Assembly: GCF_002109495.1 (NCBI RefSeq) | Contig: NZ_LVJN01000017.1 | Span: 1-33,281 of the forward strand | Source: Magnetofaba australis IT-1 | GTDB lineage: Bacteria; Pseudomonadota; Magnetococcia; Magnetococcales; Magnetococcaceae | Direction: 5' to 3' | Length of the DNA stretch: 33,281 nt | Shown: positions 1 to 6,923 of the stretch, one piece after another | How positions within the stretch are numbered: the stretch's first letter is position 1 | Layout: each line of letters starts with the position of its first letter | Position numbers and translations under genes: made by a program | Notes under the pieces: model-generated | The model's input: the letters and a program-made list of their open reading frames with translations, nothing else | Told to the model about the DNA's origin: nothing | The model's database searches: none

Positions 1-722
1 AAAAAAGGCCACCGCGACTTTGCCAAGGACACGCTGCAAATACGCGTTCATGAAGGCGTGGCGAGCCCGCTATTCAGTTGAGACGATGAGCCGAGTATTT
101 AGCGTCTCCAGAAGCGGTTATTACGATTGGCTCAACAGGCCGCCATCGGCCAGAGATATTGAGGATGAGCGCCTGAAAGTCGCCATCCAGGCTGCGCATA
201 AGCGCACCCGTGAGACCTATGGCGCTCGCAGGCTTCAGAAAGAGTTGGCTGACGAAGGGTTTGATGCAGGGCGGGATCGTATCGTGCGCTTACGCCAGGA
301 GTTGGGCTTACGTTGCAGACAAAAGCGCAAGTTCAAGGCGACCACGGATTCCAATCACACTTTGCCTGTAGCAGAAAATCTGCTTGGTCAGGAGTTTACA
401 CCAATAGCGCCCAACCAGATCTGGGTGACCGACATCACGTATGTTGCGACCTTGGAAGGATGGCTCTATCTAGCTGGCGTAAAAGATGTTTTCCTGTGAG
501 ATTGTTGGATACGCCATGGGAGAGCGGATGACTCAGGCGCTTACGGGAGCGGCTTTGTTTCGCGCTGTTCAGCAGAAACGGCCGCCTCCAGGACTGATCC
601 ACCATTCAGATCGTGGCAGCCAGTATTGCGCCCACAATTACCAAGCGATTTTGAAGCAGTTTGGAATGCAGGCCTCAATGTCTCGTAAGGGCAATTGTTA
701 CGATAACGCCCCAATGGAGAGC
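1..722 (+). pseudogene. IS3-family transposase orfB, copy 1, truncated and frameshifted
   Basis: This is a second copy of the transposase encoded at 1088-1939. It begins at the A6G slippery site of the element at the window edge. The orfB start would be the ATG at 50. The reading frame breaks near 489, where two T residues are missing relative to copy 2, and continues in another frame to 722. Two further one-base deletions lie in the first 45 bases, and I saw no substitutions against copy 2 by eye. The IS3-type integrase core is recognisable (IWVTDITYV around the first Asp, HHSDRGSQY around the second), but the segment with the catalytic Glu is missing because copy 2 starts at 723. It cannot make transposase. 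An indel-only difference at a window edge could also be an assembly artefact. Confidence 0.85.
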
Positions 723-754
723 TGAGGTAGCCTGGAGATTCTGGACACTCCTGT
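723..754 (+). repeat. IS3 copy 2 left inverted repeat
   Basis: The sequence TGAGGTAGCCTGGAG... pairs with the reverse complement of 1950-1981, which begins TGAGGTGTCCTGGCA.... Both then share TGGACACTCC. These are the expected transposase binding ends. Confidence 0.85.
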
Positions 755-785
755 TTGGTATGATGCCCAAAGGGAGCGTTTCATA

Positions 786-1091
786 ATGAAAAAGACTCAG
801 AGCTACACACCGGAATTTCGCAGTGAAGCGGTCAAACTGGTTTTGGAGCAAGGGCTCACCCTGGAGTTGGCGGCCGAACGGCTTGCGATCCCCAAGAGCA
901 CGCTGGCGAACTGGACAAGCGCCGCCAGGGAGCAAGGTCAGAAGATGCCGGGCGGCAGGTCAATTTCCGAGATTGAAGCGGAAATCACACGACTGCGCAA
1001 AGAGTTGAAGCAAGTTCGAGAAGAGCGAGACGTGATAAAAAAGGCCACCGCGTACTTTGCCAAGGACACGCTGCAAAATACGCGTTCATGA
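786..1091 (+). CDS. IS3-family OrfA, helix-turn-helix transposase subunit
   Basis: This 101-residue protein starts MKKTQSYTPEFRSEAVKLVL, the usual beginning of IS3 OrfA. A helix-turn-helix at about residues 10-50 (LTLELAAERLAIPKSTLANW) would bind the inverted repeats. A coiled-coil leucine-zipper-like segment at about 65-90 (EITRLRKELKQVREER) would mediate multimerisation. The gene overlaps orfB in the -1 frame. Ribosomes slipping at AAAAAAG (1037-1043) would make the OrfAB transposase, while unshifted translation ends at 1091 and gives OrfA alone, which in this family usually acts as a repressor. A GGGAG about 9 bases before the start is a plausible ribosome site. The ORF is intact. Copy 3 has the same protein apart from one Ile-to-Leu change in the part compared. 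Confidence 0.92.
   Translation: MKKTQSYTPEFRSEAVKLVLEQGLTLELAAERLAIPKSTLANWTSAAREQGQKMPGGRSISEIEAEITRLRKELKQVREERDVIKKATAYFAKDTLQNTRS
1037..1043 (+). promoter_or_regulatory. Programmed -1 frameshift site (A AAA AAG)
   Basis: In the orfA frame the codons read ATA AAA AAG, so the heptamer A_AAA_AAG is in canonical register. A -1 slip leads directly into the open frame continuing through GHRVLCQGHAAKYAFMKAW into orfB. No stem-loop was modelled. Confidence 0.85.
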
Positions 1092-1939
1092 AGGCGTGGC
1101 GAGCCCGCTATTCAGTTGAGACGATGAGCCGAGTATTTAGCGTCTCCAGAAGCGGTTATTACGATTGGCTCAACAGGCCGCCATCGGCCAGAGATATTGA
1201 GGATGAGCGCCTGAAAGTCGCCATCCAGGCTGCGCATAAGCGCACCCGTGAGACCTATGGCGCTCGCAGGCTTCAGAAAGAGTTGGCTGACGAAGGGTTT
1301 GATGCAGGGCGGGATCGTATCGTGCGCTTACGCCAGGAGTTGGGCTTACGTTGCAGACAAAAGCGCAAGTTCAAGGCGACCACGGATTCCAATCACACTT
1401 TGCCTGTAGCAGAAAATCTGCTTGGTCAGGAGTTTACACCAATAGCGCCCAACCAGATCTGGGTGACCGACATCACGTATGTTGCGACCTTGGAAGGATG
1501 GCTCTATCTAGCTGGCGTAAAAGATGTTTTTTCCTGTGAGATTGTTGGATACGCCATGGGAGAGCGGATGACTCAGGCGCTTACGGGAGCGGCTTTGTTT
1601 CGCGCTGTTCAGCAGAAACGGCCGCCTCCAGGACTGATCCACCATTCAGATCGTGGCAGCCAGTATTGCGCCCACAATTACCAAGCGATTTTGAAGCAGT
1701 TTGGAATGCAGGCCTCAATGTCTCGTAAGGGCAATTGTTACGATAACGCCCCAATGGAGAGCTTCTGGGGCAGCCTGAAGAATGAGTTGGTCCACCATCA
1801 GAAATTCACCACGCGTGAGGAGGCGAAGGCGGCGATCCAGGAGTACATCGAGATTTTCTACAACCGGCAGCGCCGTCACTCCCGGCTGGGGTATTTGTCG
1901 CCAGCCGTATTTGCCCAGCAGTTTATGAAAACAGCCTGA
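1088..1939 (+). CDS. IS3-family OrfB, DDE transposase catalytic subunit
   Basis: The 283-residue ORF is measured from the ATG at 1088. The active product is expected to be an OrfAB fusion made by slippage at 1037-1043. The N-terminal region (RARYSVETMSRVFSVSRSGYYDWL) is the HTH_21-like part of IS3 OrfB. The integrase core follows: first Asp in QIWVTDITYV (about residue 134), second Asp in IHHSDRGSQY (about 194), and Glu in NAPMESFWGSLKNEL (about 229). The C-terminus has the YNRQRRHSRLGYLSP motif typical of the family. Length and motifs are complete, so this is the one uninterrupted copy of this element in the window and a plausible source of transposase for its relatives. Confidence 0.93.
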   Translation: MKAWRARYSVETMSRVFSVSRSGYYDWLNRPPSARDIEDERLKVAIQAAHKRTRETYGARRLQKELADEGFDAGRDRIVRLRQELGLRCRQKRKFKATTDSNHTLPVAENLLGQEFTPIAPNQIWVTDITYVATLEGWLYLAGVKDVFSCEIVGYAMGERMTQALTGAALFRAVQQKRPPPGLIHHSDRGSQYCAHNYQAILKQFGMQASMSRKGNCYDNAPMESFWGSLKNELVHHQKFTTREEAKAAIQEYIEIFYNRQRRHSRLGYLSPAVFAQQFMKTA

Positions 1940-1949
1940 AATCGATGGT

Positions 1950-1981
1950 ACGGGAGTGTCCACTATTGCCAGGACACCTCA
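1950..1981 (+). repeat. IS3 copy 2 right inverted repeat
   Basis: This is the right terminal repeat, ending CCAGGACACCTCA. Its reverse complement matches 723-754 imperfectly. The sequence from 1982 onwards is IS21 istA. Confidence 0.85.
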
Positions 1982-2111
1982 TAGATATTCGGAGACTGCG
2001 GTCCGCCCAATACTCGCGCTCTCGGCTATGCGCCGATTGCTCAAGCGGGATTCCCATTTCAGTCGCAGGATTTCCTTGATCTTGCGCATGGATAACCTCT
2101 TGTTGGGCATC
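1982..2111 (-). pseudogene. istA: IS21-family istA, N-terminal fragment
   Basis: The ATG at 2111 is preceded by a good ribosome site (GGGAGG about 7 bases upstream). It opens 43 codons starting MPNKRLSMRKIKEILRLKW, followed by the helix-turn-helix segment LSNRRIAESASIGRTAVSEY. This is the DNA-binding head of an IS21 IstA recombinase of the type beginning with RKIKEILRLKWE. The frame meets a stop at the terminus of IS3 copy 2, and the DDE catalytic domain is absent. It is a non-functional remnant. Confidence 0.8.
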
Positions 2112-2167
2112 TCCAGCCTCCCTCATGAAATGATGAGAAAGAATTGGAGTATGCCGGGTTATCCGCG

Positions 2168-2175
2168 TTTTGATC
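2168..2175 (+). repeat. 8-bp target duplication of IS66 copy A (left)
   Basis: TTTTGATC directly abuts the element start GTAAGCGCC at 2176, and the identical octamer follows the element at 4792-4799. Eight-base duplications are characteristic of IS66. Confidence 0.93.
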
Positions 2176-2259
2176 GTAAGCGCCACGTAAACCGCAGGGT
2201 TCCCCTGTCTGGAATGATCCGTCACGCTATGCCTTCCAGGATGCATAACGGAGGAAGCC

Positions 2260-2949
2260 ATGGCGACAGAGTTGACGGAGCGGCAGCGGTGTTGGCTTGA
2301 GCACGTTCGCGCCAGCGAGCGGACGGGCGGAACGTTGAAGGCGTATGCCGACGCTCAAGGGTTGGATGTTCAGGAGTTTTACAACCAGAAAAGCGAGCTG
2401 AGGCGCAAAGGGCTTTTGGATGCAGCGTTCGAGGCGGAGTCACGATTTGCGCGTTTGACGGTGGAGCCCGACGCCCTGCCGGAGCGCCGCTGTCGAATGG
2501 AATTGCCCAATGGCGTGACGCTGGATCTGCTGGAACCCGACTCTGCGCCAGGCCTGGCGACAGCTGTTGCAAGCGGTGTGGTCGTTATCATGATGCGCCC
2601 GGCCAACGATCTGCCGGATGTCTATCTGTGTCGAGAACCGGTGGATTTTCGCAAAGGGATCGCCGGGCTGGCGGCGCTGGTGGAGGCGGAGTTGGGTCTC
2701 GATCCGCTGTCATCACGCCTCTTCGTATTCACCAACCGACGGCGCACCGGCGTGAAGATTCTCTATTGGGAGCGCAATGGCTTCTGTCTGTGGCAAAAGC
2801 GTCTGGAACAGGAGAGATTTCACTGGTTGCGCCGCACCGATGGCGTCGTTGGACGCATCAGCGGCCAGCAACTCAACTGGCTTCTGGACGGCTACGACAT
2901 CACCCGGATAACGCCACATAAAACGCTGGAATATACCTGTGTTTCATAG
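2260..2949 (+). CDS. IS66 TnpA-TnpB, fused in frame by a one-base insertion
   Basis: The 229-residue ORF has a GGAGG ribosome site 7-8 bases before the ATG. Residues 1-about 100 match copy B TnpA (MATELTERQRCWLEHVRASE..., a small DNA-binding protein with a helix-turn-helix-like segment). Residues from MMRPANDLPDVYLCREPVDF (about 111) are TnpB, the IS66 Orf2 protein, with its family core FRKGIAGLAALVE and LFVFTNRRRTGVKILYWERN. In copy B tnpA stops in an ATGATG overlap with the tnpB start. Here one extra base near 2550 (GCCAGGCC versus GCCGGGC) removes that stop and joins the genes. Whether the fusion works is unknown. A second start at the tnpB ATG could still produce TnpB. Confidence 0.85.
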   Translation: MATELTERQRCWLEHVRASERTGGTLKAYADAQGLDVQEFYNQKSELRRKGLLDAAFEAESRFARLTVEPDALPERRCRMELPNGVTLDLLEPDSAPGLATAVASGVVVIMMRPANDLPDVYLCREPVDFRKGIAGLAALVEAELGLDPLSSRLFVFTNRRRTGVKILYWERNGFCLWQKRLEQERFHWLRRTDGVVGRISGQQLNWLLDGYDITRITPHKTLEYTCVS

Positions 2950-2982
2950 AGTTGTAGGAGCGCTTGCGGTATAATATCGGGC

Positions 2983-4573
2983 ATGGATAAGCTGCTAAAC
3001 GATCTGCCTGAAAGCCCCGAAGAGCTGCGTGAAATGCTCGCTGTCCTGCTTAAAGAGCGCGACTCTCTTCAGCAGCAGGTCGGCTCTCTCCAGCAGCGCG
3101 CCGACTCCCTTCAGGAGCAGGTGAATCTTCTCAAGGCGTGGCGCTTTGGCCGCCGCAGCGAGAAATTCAGCGACCATCCCAGCCTGTTCGATGAAGCGGA
3201 AATTGAGGCGCAAGCCGCGCCGGACGCCGATATCGCGGATGAAGATGGCGCCGATGAGACGGTCGCCGTTGCGGGACATGAGCGCAGCAAAGGCGGTCGC
3301 AAGCCGTTGCCCGCCCATCTGCCGCGCCGCGAGATCATCCATGATCTGCCCGCCGAGCAGAAAACCTGCGGCGTGGATGGTCATGCCCTGGTGGAGATCG
3401 GACGGGATGTCAGCGAGCAGTTGGAGATCATTCCGGCGCAGGTGACGGTGATTCGGCATGTCCGCTTGAAATATGGCTGCCCCCACTGCCACAGCGGCGT
3501 GGTGCGCGCAAACATGCCGCCGCAGCCGATCCCCAAGGCGCTGGCCACGGCATCGATGTTGGCGTTTGTAGCAGTCTCCAAGTATGCCGATGCGCTGCCG
3601 CTGTATCGGCAGCATACGATTCTGGCAAGATCGGGGATTGATCTACCCCGCAGCACGTTGGCCAACTGGATGATTCGCTGTGGTCAGCTGGTGCAGCCGC
3701 TAATCAATCTGTTGCGCGATCGGATGCTCGAAGGGGGCGTGATCCAGATGGATGAGACCCCGGTGCAGGTGCTGCGCGAGGACGGTAAGCCCGCCAGCAG
3801 CAAGTCGTACATGTGGGTTCAGCGCGGCGGCCCGCCTGGCGGCGCGGTGATTCTGTTCGACTACGACGCCACGCGCCAAGGCCGCGTGCCGAAGGAACTC
3901 TTGGCCGATTATAAGGGTTGGTTGCAGACCGATGGCTATAGCGGCTACTTGGCGATGGGCAAGGTGGCAGGCATTGAACATGTGGGGTGTTGGGCGCATG
4001 CGCGGCGGCTGTTCAGCGATGCGGCCAAGGCGGCGGGCGGGAAGAAAAGCGCCAAGGCCGATTACGCCATCAAGCTGATCGGCAAGCTCTACGCCATTGA
4101 GAAGCGGGTTCGGGACAAGCCGCCCGAGGAGCGCTATGCGGCGCGCCAAAGCGAGGCTCCGCCGATACTGGCCAAGTTAAGAGAGTGGCTAGACAAATGG
4201 TTGCCCGAGGCGGTTCCGATCCATGGCGCTGGGCAAGGCGTTGGGCTATCTGTCCGAGCAGTGGCCGCGTCTGATCCGCTACATCGAGGATGGGCGTTTG
4301 GAGATCGACAACAATCTGTGCGAGAACGCCATTCGTCCCTTTACCCTGGGCCGCAAGAACTGGCTTTTCTCCAACACGGTGCGTGGCGTGAAGGCGTCGG
4401 CCAATCTCTACGGCCTGATCGAGACCGCCAAGGCCAACGGCCTGGAGCCATTCACCTATCTGCGGCATCTGTTCGAGAAGATACCGGCGGCGCAGACCGT
4501 AGCGGATTTCGAGGCGCTGCTGCCCTGGAGCCTCAATCCCGACATGACCCCGAAGGCCAAGCCTACCCTCTGA
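2983..4573 (+). pseudogene. IS66 TnpC transposase, frameshifted
   Basis: The first about 412 codons match copy B TnpC: a coiled coil (repeated SLQQQVGSLQQRADSLQEQV units), a zinc-finger-like region with CGVDGH and CPHC, and catalytic aspartates in IQMDETPVQV and LQTDGYSGY. One extra G near 4217 (TTCCGATCC here, TTCCATCC in copy B) shifts the frame before the catalytic Glu segment ([18 protein letters not shown]), which lies in a different frame up to the TGA at 4571. The misframed reading continues to 4740 through the duplicated end. TnpC from this copy should be inactive, so its mobility would depend on TnpC from copy B. Confidence 0.88.
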
Positions 4574-4594
4574 CGCGGTTTACTGGACGCTTAC

Positions 4595-4791
4595 TGAACA
4601 TCCAACCCTTGAGCGTCGGCATACGCCTTCAACGTTCCGCCCGTCCGCTCGCTGGCGCGAACGTGCTCAAGCCAATACCGCTGCCGCTCCGTCAACTCTG
4701 TCGCCATGGCTTCCTCCGTTATGCATCCTGGAAGGCATAGCGTGACGGATCATTCCAGACAGGGGAACCCTGCGGTTTACGTGGCGCTTAC
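4595..4791 (-). repeat. 197-bp inverted duplication of the IS66 left end (copy A)
   Basis: The segment is the reverse complement of 2176-2372 and includes the left repeat, the tnpA leader and ribosome site, and the first about 37 tnpA codons. By eye I see one difference (GTGTTGG at 2288-2294 versus GTATTGG in the repeat). It starts immediately after the ancestral right terminus ending GGACGCTTAC at 4594. Confidence 0.93.
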
Positions 4792-4799
4792 TTTTGATC
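4792..4799 (+). repeat. 8-bp target duplication of IS66 copy A (right)
   Basis: TTTTGATC is identical to 2168-2175 and directly follows the outer end of the inverted duplication. The transposase therefore used this outer end rather than the internal right repeat. Confidence 0.93.
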
Positions 4800-4826
4800 G
4801 CTCCTGAGATTCCCCCTTCGCCGGGG

Positions 4827-4943
4827 TGGCCGCTTTACATCGGAATGGGTGGCCGGATTGAATCGGAATCAGTGGCCGTTTTGCGTCGGAATGGGTGGCC
4901 GCTTTCGATCGGAATCACTGACCGCTTTGCGCCGGAATACGCA
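4827..4943 (-). repeat. Five tandem 23-bp terminal repeats of an IS21 element
   Basis: The units start at 4827, 4850, 4873, 4896 and 4919 with no spacer. On the plus strand each reads TGGCCGNNTTNNNTCGGAAT plus three variable bases; the last unit has TGACC and GCCGGAAT. Units 1 and 3 end GGG while units 2 and 4 end CAG or CAC, giving a 46-bp higher-order period. CA at 4942-4943 is the element tip (TG on the minus strand). Several 20-bp-class repeats at the ends are typical of IS21, where they bind IstA. The unit number and strict 23-bp register are notable. Confidence 0.85.
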
Positions 4944-5555
4944 CTCGGGATCCCCTTGGACCCCCTTCCCGATCTCCGGCATGATCACGACACTCGCCGC
5001 ACTCTGAAATGCATACTTCATCGCCATCAGAGCAGAGCGCAAACGTGCATCCTGCGACAATGCATCATCTTCAATTCGGCCCAGGTCAGCTACCCCATAG
5101 CTGAAATCGAGCAGATGTAGCAGCAAACTCTCTTCTGCCTCAAGCAGTTCGGAGAAGCGCGCCGCTGCACCCCAGGCGCGTCCGCCATGATACACCACCA
5201 GCGGGACGATCGGAGGCAGTCTCTTATGCCCCTGCTTTGCGAACTGCTCCCAGATCCGGACCATATATCGCAACAACTGGAAGGCGATCCACTCGTCTGG
5301 ATAGCTCTTGTGCTCCACCAACGTGTAGATGTATGCCGCCTGTCCTCCCAACGTCTTCACTCTGAAAAGGCGGTCCGTCAAATGCTCTCGAAACTCACCA
5401 TCAACAAACGTCCCATCCACCAACTCGGGCGAGTCGGGTGAGAGCAGTTCCGCTACACCTTTTGGCAACCGCTCCTTGATCAGAGTTCCTGCCTTGCTTG
5501 GATCGCTCAGCAACGCTTTCAGAAACCGGTCATGGGGCTGGGCTACGTCAGTCAT
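4944..5555 (-). pseudogene. Rpn-family recombination-promoting nuclease, C-terminally truncated
   Basis: The start at 5555 has a GGAAG ribosome site. The product begins MTDVAQPHDRFLKALLSDPS, the usual opening of the Rpn/Transposase_31 family (PD-(D/E)XK nucleases that promote RecA-independent recombination). The family core is visible: a REHLTDRLFRV segment, then YIYTLVEHKSYPDEWIAFQLLRYM, whose Glu-X-Lys (EHK) fits the nuclease active site, then PIVPLVVYHG. About 204 native residues remain. At 4943 the frame runs into the IS21 end, adding about 24 foreign residues; relatives are usually around 300 residues. The nuclease core is largely present, so residual activity is possible, but it is best treated as disrupted. 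Confidence 0.85.
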
Positions 5556-6537
5556 TCAGCTTCCATTCTGTCATAGAGCCTTGGGAGAGCATCCATGCTC
5601 AGAAGCCTATCCGAATTCATCCACTTCATCACGGTATTCTTCAAATCCAGAACGGCTCTGCAATTGGAGATCCTGGCGCTGCGCCATCAACTCAACGTCT
5701 TGCAGCGCAAAAATCCGAAGCGGCCAAGGCTCAAAATGTGGGATCGGATGTTCTGGGTCTGGCTTTCGAGGTTATGGCCTAAGTGGCGAAATGCCCTCGT
5801 GATCGTTAAGCCCTCCACCGTCGTGAAGTGGCACAGGAAGGGCTTCAGACTATACTGGCGATGGAATTCCCGGCAAAAGCGTCCTGGTCGTCCGCCTGTT
5901 CCAAAGGAGGTGCGCGACTTGATCAGGCAGATGTCACGAGAGAATCCACTTTGGGGAGCACCGCGCATACACGGCGAGTTGCTCATGCTTGGCTATGATG
6001 TGGGGCAAACAACGGTGGGTAAGTACATGGTCAGGCCAGAGAAGCCTCCATCCCAAACTTGGAGGACCTTCCTGGAGAACCACTCCAATCAGATCGTCGC
6101 CATGGATTTCTTCACCGTGCCGACCATTTTCTTCAAGGTGCTGCACGTCCTGATTCTGATCGACCATGAGCGTCGTCGCATCGTTCACTTCAGCGTCACC
6201 ACCAATCCGACAGCGTCTTGGGTTATTCAGCAGATCCGCGAGGCGTTCCCATGGGACTCGGTGCCGCGGTTTCTGCTGCACGACCGTGATCCGCTCTTCA
6301 TGGCTAGTCAATTTGCTTTCAAGCGTATGGGATCGAGACAGTGATTACCGCTCCTGGTAGTCCTTGGCAAAATGCCATCGCTGAGCGAGTGATCGGTACA
6401 CTTCGCAGGGATTGCTTCGACCATGTCATCGTGTTCAACGAAGCGCACCTGCGTCAGAAGCTTGGTGAGTACGTGTCCTACTATCACGGATCACGCACCC
6501 ACTTGGGCTTGAGCAAGGACTGCCCAGTTCATCGCGA

Positions 6538-6541
6538 TATT
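6538..6541 (+). repeat. 4-bp target duplication of the nested IS3 element
   Basis: TATT lies directly before the element start TGTTTC at 6542 and is repeated at 7956-7959 directly after the element. Deleting the element and one copy restores the interrupted transposase frame. Confidence 0.85.
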
Positions 6542-6609
6542 TGTTTCGGTTCAGATGGAAAATGACAAACCAATCGTTCATAATGTAGAGATATTGAGCG
6601 GAGGTTTGT

Positions 6610-6912
6610 ATGGAACGGAAGAAGCGGAGATTTACGGCTGAGCAGAAGGTAGGCTATGTGCGCCGTCACCTGGTCGAGAAGGTGGTTCTCTCGGATCTGT
6701 GCGACGAGGCGGGCATTCAGCCCAGCCAGTACTATCGCTGGCAAAAGGCTTTGTTTGAGAACGGCGAAGCGGCCTTGTCTGACAAACGCGGCCAAAAGGC
6801 TTGTGACCGACAGATTGCCGAACTAGAAGCGAAGTTGGCAACCAAAAATGAAGTTATGTCTGAGCTTCTTGAGGCGCATGTTGCGCTAAAAAAAAGTCTT
6901 GGGGTGAGCTGA
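6610..6912 (+). CDS. IS3-family OrfA (second type)
   Basis: This 100-residue basic protein begins MERKKRRFTAEQKVGYVRRH and has a helix-turn-helix around residues 15-50 (VVLSDLCDEAGIQPSQYYRW). A helical, coiled-coil-like C-terminal part (AELEAKLATKNEVMSELLEA) follows. A GGAGG ribosome site lies about 6 bases before the ATG. The stop is at 6912. The A8 run at 6888-6895 lets ribosomes enter the orfB frame (-1), giving KKKSWGELNGCWVEPDIRD and so an OrfAB transposase. OrfA alone would bind the element ends. Confidence 0.9.
   Translation: MERKKRRFTAEQKVGYVRRHLVEKVVLSDLCDEAGIQPSQYYRWQKALFENGEAALSDKRGQKACDRQIAELEAKLATKNEVMSELLEAHVALKKSLGVS
6888..6895 (+). promoter_or_regulatory. Probable -1 frameshift run (A8) between orfA and orfB
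   Basis: In the orfA frame the run is read CTA AAA AAA AGT. Slipping back one base gives AAA AAA AAG TCT and enters the open orfB frame before its first usable start. The homopolymer makes both translational and transcriptional slippage possible. Confidence 0.75.
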
Positions 6913-6923
6913 ACGGCTGCTGG

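Larger units (their letters stand above)
723..1981 (+). mobile_element. IS3-family insertion sequence, copy 2, complete
   Basis: The 1259-bp element starts 5'-TGAGG and ends CCTCA-3', the TG...CA termini usual for IS3 elements. It has imperfect terminal inverted repeats of about 32 bp (723-754 and 1950-1981) sharing TGAGGT, CCTGG and TGGACACTCC blocks. It carries overlapping orfA and orfB with an A6G slippery heptamer. Copy 3 (13208-17087) has the same ends and would be 1258 bp without its IS66 insertion. The flanks are not a target duplication: the left flank is copy 1 transposase and the right flank is an IS21 istA fragment, so this copy was probably joined to its surroundings by recombination or deletion. 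Confidence 0.92.
2176..4791 (+). mobile_element. IS66-family element, copy A, with duplicated inverted left end
   Basis: The 2616-bp element is bounded by GTAAGCGCC...GGCGCTTAC and perfect 8-bp direct repeats. It encodes tnpA, tnpB and tnpC in order. Unlike a standard IS66, it does not end at its own right repeat (about 4575-4594, reverse complement starting GTAAGCGTCCAGTAAACCGC). It continues for 197 bp (4595-4791) with an inverted copy of its first 197 bp. Copy B has the same architecture, so the extended form is what moves. Copy A carries one-base insertions in tnpA and tnpC relative to copy B. It inserted into the leader of the IS21 element. Confidence 0.92.
1982..4943 (-). mobile_element. 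IS21-family element remnant (left end and istA start), split by IS66 copy A
   Basis: On the minus strand the element begins 5'-TGCGTATTCC at 4943, runs through an array of 23-bp repeats (4827-4943), and after removal of the IS66 insertion (2176-4791 plus one 8-bp duplicate) reaches the istA start at 2111. IS3 copy 2 cuts it at 1982, so most of istA, all of istB and the right end are gone from this site. Its outer end lies inside an Rpn nuclease gene. The encoded istA N-terminus is of a different subtype from the istA at 17088-18465, so the two are not halves of one element. Confidence 0.8.

Noticed and set aside
2960-2983. TATAAT a few bases before tnpC as a promoter
   Set aside because: It lies about 6 bases before the ATG with no matching -35 element; a transcript from it would be nearly leaderless. 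Not enough support.
4827-4943. Short regular repeats that could suggest a CRISPR array
   Set aside because: Units abut without spacers, and the block sits at the tip of an IS21 element ending TG/CA. It is a terminal repeat array.
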